DNA from: a virus
Virus record (IMG/VR): IMGVR_UViG_3300020221_000133
Location: 1 to 22,404 of that record
Direction: 5' to 3' (one strand)
DNA: 22,404 bases
The translations under genes were made by a program, and so were the position numbers. This document shows positions 16,503-22,404 of the stretch, piece by piece (positions within the stretch are counted from its first letter, which is position 1; every line of letters begins with the position of its first letter). Below the pieces are notes generated by a model that was not told where the DNA came from, made no database searches, and saw only the letters and a program-made list of their open reading frames with translations.

Positions 16503-17973
16503 GTGGCTAATACAATAAGAATTAAAAGAAGATCTTCTACTGGCGCGGCTGGTTTACCAAGCACACTTGAAAACGCAGAACTAGCCTATAACGAAGCAGA
16601 CGACACACTTTATTACGGCAAGGGCGCAAATGGAGAAGGTGGAACAGCAACTACAATAGAAGCCATAGCCCGGATCAGGCGCCTATGTCACAAGAGGAAC
16701 TAATCAAACAATATCTGGAAATAAAACATTTTCTGGAGTAATAGCAATTCCAACTCCTTCTGCAAACACACATGCTACAACAAAACTATATGTTGATAAT
16801 TTAGTTTCCGATTCTGTCGCAAATGCGTCGTTCACAATTATTCCAGATACTGGTTTGAGTCAAGTTATTAACACAACTAATTCTCTTACATTTACCGGTG
16901 GAACAGGGTTAACAAGTGTAGGTTCAAATACAGATATAATAACAATTAATTTAGACAACACAGCAGTCACTGCAGGTAGTTATGGTTCTTCAGTAAAGAT
17001 TCCAACATTTACAGTTGATGGACAGGGTCGTCTCACCGCTGCTAGTGAAGTAGATGTTGCAACCAATCTGTCGATAGCTGGTGGGTCTGGATCAGATACA
17101 GTCAACCTTCTTTCTGATACTCTCACGTTCACTGGTGGTACCGGAGTAACAACTGCAGTTACAAACAATGCCGTGGCTATATCAATAGGTCAAGCAGTAG
17201 CTACAACAAGTGATGTCTCTTTTGCCACGATTTCAACAACCGGCAATGCATCAATCGGGGGAAATCTTACAGTCAGTGCAAACTTAACCGTAAATGGAAC
17301 ATTAACATCGATAAATTCAACCACTCTTACAATAGATGACAAAAATATTGAACTAGCAAGCACAGATTCTCCATCAAATGCTACAGCTGATGGTGCAGGA
17401 ATTACGGTAAAAGCTACTGTTGACAAAACTTTTAATTGGGTATTGGCAACTGATTCGTGGACTTCATCCGAGCATATTAATTTAGAATCAAATACAAAAG
17501 TTTATGCAATAAACGGATCTACTGTTCTTTCAAATAATACACTAGGTGTGGGAGTAGTAAATTCTTATTTAACATCAGTTGGAACACTTTCTTCTGGAAC
17601 TTGGCAAGCGGGAACTATAGCAATAGCATATGGTGGAACTGGCGCAACAACAGCCTCTACAGCTAGGGATAATTTAGGATTAACTATTGGAGTTAATGTT
17701 CAAGCTTATGACGTAGAACTGTCAGCTCTTGCCGGTCTTAGCTCCGCAGATAATAAACTACCATACTTTACTGGAGCAGGAACAGCATCACTCGCAGATT
17801 TTACAGCTTATGCCAGAACACTTCTTGATGACGCTACCGCATCCGATGCGCGAACAACCCTTGGTCTTGGAACTATCTCTGTACAAAATGCAAATAATAT
17901 TGCAATTACTGGGGGATCAATTACAAACTTAACCACTTTTGATGGAATAACTATTGATGGTGGTACTTTCTAA
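16503..17973 (+). CDS. Tail fibre protein, one +1 shift
   Basis: Joining 16503-16670 and 16672-17973 gives 489 residues. The GTG start adjoins the preceding stop, with GGAGGA nine bases upstream. Residues 2-41 ([19 protein letters not shown] onward to DDTLYYGKG) are a fibre head domain widely seen in T4-like and other marine phage fibres, in which it is followed by AIAGSG; here that phrase straddles the shift. Then come [12 protein letters not shown] and [10 protein letters not shown], a standard fibre stem phrase, and Gly/Thr-rich stem repeats including [20 protein letters not shown], closely similar to a segment of the fibre at 17999. The final part, [19 protein letters not shown], is the common distal phrase, ending IDGGTF. 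A virion-attached, receptor-binding stem is the likely role. Without the shift only a 66-residue head would be made. Confidence 0.9.
16671..16673 (+). other. CGG +1 frameshift site 5
   Basis: The frame reads GAA GCC ATA GCC CGG ATC AGG, ending at TAA 16701-16703. Skipping C16671 gives ATA GCC GGA TCA GGC GCC TAT GTC, that is EAIAGSGAYV. This phrase is characteristic of this fibre head family, so glycine at the shift is directly predicted. It is the only site with a run of C (GCCC) at the slip. Confidence 0.92.
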
Positions 17974-17998
17974 ATTTTCTTAAAAAAGAAAGATAATC

Positions 17999-20900
17999 AT
18001 GTCACAACCATCAATTAGTTTTGGTCAAATAGCAATTGATCCAGCTAACGGAGTTCTTTATTACAAAGCCGGTAACTCGATTATAAATAGCAGCCTTGGT
18101 TGGAGTCAAGTTACAAGCACTTTAGTTTCTACGGGTGATAGCGTAAATGTATCCGGAAACTTAACCGTTACAGGCAACCTAGTTGTAACGGGTAGTACTA
18201 CATCGGTACAAACAGAAACAATTACATTAGACGATAACATAATCGTTCTTAATAATAATGAAAATGGAGTTCCGTCACAAAATGCCGGCATAGAAGTCGA
18301 GCGTGGCACTTCTACTAATGTTGCTTTACGTTGGAATGAGTCAGCCGGCAAATGGCAATTTACGAATGATGGAACAAATTACACAAATATTAACGAAAAT
18401 GTTTCTAGTGCAAATTCTTGGTCTACCGCAAGAACAATAACCTTAAGCGGAGATGTAACAGGATCTGTATCAATAGATGGAACGCAAGATGTAACACTTG
18501 GGATTACTGTAGCAAACGATTCCCATAATCATACGGCATCTACCTTAACTTTTGAATTAAGCGACGCCACCGATGTAACAACATCTAACCCAGCTAATGG
18601 TAGTTTTTTAAAGTACGTTGGAAATCAATGGACCAATAGTACAATATTCATTGGTGCGGACACCGTTGGTAATTATGTTGAATCTTTGACTGCAGGCGCA
18701 GGGATCACCCTTACCAACGCAACAGCAGCAGAGGGTGGAACTCCTACAATTGCTGTTACCGCCAACACGTTTGATGCTCATGGAGCCGCTGCAGCAGCTC
18801 AATCCGCGGCAATTACTCACGCAAATACACGTTCAGATACCGCGTATTCAAATGCAGTTATATACGTTGATTCAAGAGTAATAAATGATTTATCAGACGT
18901 GAATACTAGTGAAGTATCAGATGGACAATTTCTTAAGTATTTAAGCTCAAGCAATCAGTGGGTTGGCGCAGCAGTCCCAACTATCAACAATCTTGATGAC
19001 GTTGGTGATGTCACCATCACGGCTGCGGCTTCTGGACAATTCCTCAAGTGGAGCGAGACGACATACGAATGGGTTAACGGCCCAATTTCCCTTGGTGCAG
19101 ATACGAACGGAAACTACATGTCTGATGTTTCGGCTGGAACTGGAGTAACAGTTTTACATACTGCGGGCGAAGGTTCAACTGCAACGATTTCAATTGGACA
19201 AAACGTTGCAACTGATGCAAGTCCCACATTTGCTGGATTAACAGCAACTACTCTAGTTGTTAATTCAAAAGAAATTGATACAAATGGAGCATTATCCGGA
19301 CAAGTTCTTAAATATAACGGAATAAAATTTGTTCCATCAGCCGATAACGTGGCTGAAGCTGGTCAATTGAGTTTAGCTGATTTAGCAGATATTTCAATTA
19401 GCTCCGCATCTGCTAATCAATTTTTGGGCTACAATACAAGTACAAACAAATGGAATAGTAAAGATATTACTTTTCAAAACCTTGCAAATACAAATATATC
19501 TAATAATCCAGCTAATAAAAATGTCATTCATTATAATGGAACACAATGGATTAATAGAACTCCTCAGATAGTAGATTGTTCAGATGTTGTCATAACCGAT
19601 CCTGAAAACGATCAAATTCTTGTATATAACTCAACATCTCGGAATATGGGTTAATGGCGAAGCACCAGCACCAATTACAAGTTTAGATTCACTTGCTGAT
19701 GTCAACATCGTGTCGGCGAATTCTGGCGATTTCCTCAAGTGGGACGGTTTGACATGGATAAACGACCCGATTAACCTTGCAACCGATACGGTTGGCAATT
19801 ACATGGTAGATGTTTCGGCAGGAACGGGCATTTCCGTAACCCACAATCCAGGAGAGGGTTCAACAGCCACCATCGCCGTCGGTGCATCGGTAGTGCAGAC
19901 CACAGACACTGGCACGGTAACCAGCACGATGATTGCAAATGGGACGATCACTAATGCTGACATAAATGACTATGCCTACATCGCTATTTCTAAATTAGCA
20001 ACATCTACAACACAGGCAATAGGTGTTGGAACAATTGAACTTGGACACGCAAATGATACAACGCTTGCAAGAGGTGAATCAGGTCGCCTAACGGTTGAGG
20101 GCGTAAACGTTGTAACGACATCCTCAGTAGACACTCTCACAAACAAAACATTGGTTTCAACAGTGTTGGATTCACCAACGCTTTACGGCTCTGTTTCTGG
20201 AATCACGCCATCAATGGTTGGACTTGGAGAGGTCAACAATACATCCGACGCAGATAAGCCAGTTTCTACCGCTCAGCAGGCCGCACTCGACCTTAAGGCA
20301 AATCTTGCTTCGCCGACCTTTACGGGAACAGTTACTGTCGATAATTTCGTGGTAAATGGAACGACTACTACAATAAATTCAACAACAATAACTGTTGATG
20401 ATATTAATCTAGAATTGGGATCAACAACAACTCCGTCTAATACAACCGCAGATGGTGGGGGAATTACACTAAAAGGAACAACAGATAAAACTTTTAATTG
20501 GATAAATACAACTTCAGCATGGACTTCGTCTGAACATTTGGCTCTTTCTTCTGGAAAAAATGTATTATTAAACGGAAGTACTTCTGGAACAATTACTTTA
20601 AAGGCAAATGCAACAGCAGGAACAACAACTATAACGCTGCCGGCAACTTCTGGTACGGTTATAACAACTGGAGATTCCAATACAGTAACTGAAACAATGC
20701 TCGCAACAGGTCCGGCAAGAGCGGCCTTTAGGTCTGTGATAAATGCTCAAACTGGAACTAGCTACACCCTAGTTTTAGAAGATTTAGCTAAATTAATTAC
20801 AATGGACAACACCTCTTCAATGACATTAACTGTTCCTCTTGGAGTATTCGAGATTGGCGATAGAATTGACTTATGTAGAAAAGGAACGGGTTCCTTAACT

Positions 20901-21032
20901 GTTTCGGGAGCAAGCGGAGCAGTAACAATTAATGCAACTCCGGGAACTAATTTGCGCGCACGTTGGTCAACTGCTACACTTGTACAGATAGACACTAACA
21001 CATGGGTTTTGTTTGGTGATCTGTCAGCTTAA
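17999..21032 (+). CDS. Long repetitive tail fibre, one +1 shift
   Basis: Joining 17999-19639 and 19641-21032 gives 1010 residues. The N-terminus has a fibre head FGQIAIDPANGVLYYKAGN (8-26), then NLTVTGNLVVTGSTTSVQTE and EVERGTSTNVALRWNESAGK, common in large phage fibres. The middle holds at least seven copies of a stem module of the form LxDVxxxxxxxGxFLKWxxxxWVN (188-588) and three of GADTxGNYxxxxxAGxGI. The shift falls inside the sixth module, where glycine keeps the repeat length. The second half carries TVDNFVVNGTTTTINSTTIT and TDKTFNWINTTSAWTSSEH, shared with the fibre at 16503, and a distal beta-rich end. Parts of the gene, near 18960-19110 and 19660-19960, are richer in GC than their surroundings. 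The unshifted product would be 551 residues. ATG 17999 follows a short TTTCTT/AAGAAA inverted repeat. Confidence 0.9.
18560..19763 (+). repeat. Stem module repeats (LxDV...FLKW...WVN), seven copies
   Basis: Translated copies: DATDVTTSNPANGSFLKYVG; DLSDVNTSEVSDGQFLKYLS; NLDDVGDVTITAAASGQFLK; DLADISISSASANQFLGYNT; NLANTNISNNPANKNVIHYN; DCSDVVITDPENDQILVYNS; SLADVNIVSANSGDFLKWDG, each followed by a W(V/I/T)N-like end. Single copies also occur in the gene at 16164 (LIDVTIDTVSNGDLLQYNG) and at about 22142 (LLDVNVSSLQSDDVLSWNN). Copies are diverged at DNA level, so expansion is old. Confidence 0.85.
19640..19642 (+). other. CGG +1 frameshift site 6
   Basis: The frame reads TCA ACA TCT CGG AAT ATG GGT TAA. 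Skipping C19640 gives TCT GGA ATA TGG GTT AAT GGC, restoring the WVN end of the sixth stem module. The downstream frame extends some distance upstream of CGG, overlapping the first frame by at least 20 bases, so CGG is located by analogy and by module alignment rather than by open frame limits alone. Confidence 0.88.
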
Positions 21033-21047
21033 AATCAAGGATAAACA

Positions 21048-22404
21048 ATGCCAAATACTATAAAAATTAAAAATTCTGGAGCAACAACTACATCTCCAAT
21101 TAGTTTATTAAGTGGAGAAATAGCAATAAATTATGCTGACGGAAAATTATTTTATAAAGATTCCACAAATACAATAGTGGGATCAAAGCTTGTAAAAGAT
21201 ATTCTTGGGACAGCAAATCAAATAAGTGTTAGTGAAACAAATGGAACGTTCACATTATCATTTCCAAATAGTATTAACATTAATAACAATATAACAGCAG
21301 GCGGAACTGCGAGTCTTGGAACTTTACTTGTAGGAAATGTAGAAATAAGAACAACTCGGAGCCACTACTAATCAATCATTGGTTTTTGATGGTACATTAT
21401 TTAAGAGTAAATTTCCTATTTTGGAAAAAGATACAAGTCATTCATACAGCTCTATTATTGGAAATGGTGTAGATGATGAATATACTATTGTTCATAATCT
21501 AAATACACGAAATGTAGTTGTCACTGTCATAGAGGCCACTTCTCCTTTTAATTTTATAAAAACTGAAGTAAGGGCAACCACGGTAAATTCTGTAAAAATT
21601 AGTTTTAGTCATATACCATCAGCAAATTCAAGACAAGTTTTTATACAATCAGCTGGAGATGGTAAAGAATACTCGCAAACAATAGGCGATGGATCATCCA
21701 CAGAATTTACAGTTATTCATAATCTAGGTTTTTTTGATACTTTTGCAACTGTTAGAAAAATAAACAGTCCTTATGAATATGTAGTTTTTGAATATTATCC
21801 AATCACTAAAACAAAAGCTAAATTAGTATTTTCTAGTCCTCCAGATAGCAATTCTTTAACAGCAAAATTCTATGCACCATTAAAAAATTACTCTTATAAA
21901 AAAACTGTAGGAAATTCTACGGATACAACATTTCAAATTGAACATAATTTAGATACTAAAAAGATTCATGTTTTTTGTAGAGATAAACAAAGTCCATACG
22001 TGCATACGTTAGTTGGTTGGAATATTTTAACTGATAATTCGATTCAAGTTGATTTTGAACAAGCTCCATCAAATGATTCTAGAATAATTTATGTATTTTC
22101 CTCATTTGGAGCCGAGAACGAACCTTTCTATGTTCACGAATTATTAGATGTAAATGTTTCTTCTTTGCAATCAGACGATGTTCTTTCTTGGAATAATACC
22201 AGCCAAAAATGGATTAATTCAAAACCGTTTATTTCTTCCGCGATTGTCAACGCCAAGGGCGACCTGATTACTGCGACGGCAGATGATACGCCTGCCAGGT
22301 TGGCGGTCGGTACGAATGACCAAGTGTTAATGGCTCGTTCGTCGGAGGCATCGGGGTTGGCGTATGGTGCGCCGAGATTGGCTGGTGGTGCAGGTTGTCC
22401 GGGG
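21048..22404 (+). CDS. Tail fibre, one +1 shift, 3' end outside window
   Basis: Joining 21048-21356 and 21358-22404 gives at least 452 residues; no stop is reached at the right edge. The N-terminus MPNTIKIKNSGATTTSPISL with GEIAINYADGKLFYKD is a standard short fibre head. After the shift the sequence runs GATTNQSLVFDG, then three consecutive 75-residue modules with HNL near their middle (21445-22102), a stem module copy (LLDVNVSSLQSDDVLSWNN) and, from about 22222, AKGDLITATADDTPARLAVG, a distal phrase known from many phage fibres. The second part has no usable start codon near its beginning, so a single-frame gene caller would miss 349 codons of fibre. AAGGA about five bases before ATG 21048 is the ribosome binding site. 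The unshifted product would be 107 residues. Confidence 0.9.
21357..21359 (+). other. CGG +1 frameshift site 7
   Basis: The frame reads ATA AGA ACA ACT CGG AGC CAC TAC TAA. Skipping C21357 gives ACA ACT GGA GCC ACT ACT AAT CAA, that is TTGATTNQ, a typical fibre phrase preceding SLVFDGT. The new frame stays open from here to base 22404. Confidence 0.92.
21445..22102 (+). repeat. Three 75-residue HNL modules in fibre
   Basis: Units begin at 21445, 21670 and 21895, exactly 225 bases apart. Each starts with an aromatic residue and GNG, GDG or GNS (YSSIIGNGVDD; YSQTIGDGSST; YKKTVGNSTDT), has HNL near residue 20 (IVHNL, VIHNL, IEHNL), and closes with a V/I-F-x-x-x-P-S/P pattern. DNA identity is low, so the duplication is old. 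They lie entirely in the shifted frame. Confidence 0.85.

Noticed and set aside
20273-20680. 135-codon open frame on the minus strand
   Set aside because: It lies wholly opposite the fibre at 17999-21032; its valine- and proline-rich translation is the complement of Thr- and Gly-rich fibre codons.
6062-21359. Classical -1 programmed slippage, as in tail assembly chaperone genes
   Set aside because: All shifts are +1, and no X XXY YYZ heptamer is present at the seven sites.
6070-21359. Pseudogene decay or homopolymer phase variation
   Set aside because: There is no homopolymer at the sites except CCC at 16671. Every event is the same single C before GGN, and the downstream frames show no further damage.
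1-22404. A tRNA gene that could explain CGG decoding
   Set aside because: I looked for a cloverleaf and for GGTTCGA-type T-loops and saw none; such a gene would have to lie outside the window.

Overview
The window is the late (virion) gene block of a tailed double-stranded DNA phage (Caudoviricetes). All recognised genes lie on the + strand, are tightly packed and often overlap by 1-4 bases. Base composition is AT-rich, with AGA as the dominant arginine codon; the two capsid-region genes at 12982-14838 are visibly richer in C- and G-ending codons. The host cannot be named from the sequence. The fibre N-terminus at 16503 resembles heads known from marine T4-like phages, but that is only a hint. 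No tRNA, integrase, CRISPR array or insertion sequence is visible.

Layout: a left-truncated virion-type gene (1-1257); large terminase (1266-3122); two large unassigned structural proteins, the first ending in a tail-fibre-like domain (3130-5776); a long fibre with a C-terminal S74 intramolecular chaperone (5782-8109); two small proteins (8119-8495); portal (8569-10203); a small acidic protein; a glycosyltransferase-like gene (10487-11278); a capsid maturation protease fused to a scaffold-like tail (11356-12958); a probable head accessory protein (12982-13743); the major capsid protein (13780-14838) followed by a strong terminator; then a tail and fibre cluster to the right edge (14959-22404), whose last gene is truncated.

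The outstanding feature is a frame rule. Five genes cannot be read in one frame: fibre 5782-8109 (three breaks), protease 11356-12958, and fibres 16503-17973, 17999-21032 and 21048-22404 (one break each). All seven breaks have the same form: the frame meets a CGG codon, and skipping its C (a +1 shift, so that the next triplet is GGN, glycine) restores the expected protein, whereas the zero frame meets a stop 2 to 17 codons later. I found no CGG codon in frame anywhere else in the coding sequence, although the other five arginine codons are used and the trinucleotide CGG is common in the other two phases. So in-frame CGG and frame breaks correspond one to one. At least two junctions fall inside motifs I recognise from homologous families (HEGLT in the protease, AIAGSG in the fibre head), and a third has the form of a common fibre sequence (TTGATTNQ), each with glycine at the shift position. 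This suggests that CGG is not read as arginine here but promotes +1 frameshifting, either because the codon is unassigned or starved and tRNA-Gly enters one base downstream, or because a quadruplet-decoding tRNA reads CGGN. A systematic base-calling artefact is the main alternative. The joined proteins are given as single coding features with each shift site listed separately.

Functionally, terminase and portal package DNA into a head built from the major capsid protein and matured by the protease; the downstream genes build the tail and receptor-binding fibres. The fibres share a recurrent vocabulary of short modules (head domains, a stem repeat ending in FLKW..WVN, a 75-residue HNL repeat, DGGxF C-termini), indicating module shuffling and duplication.
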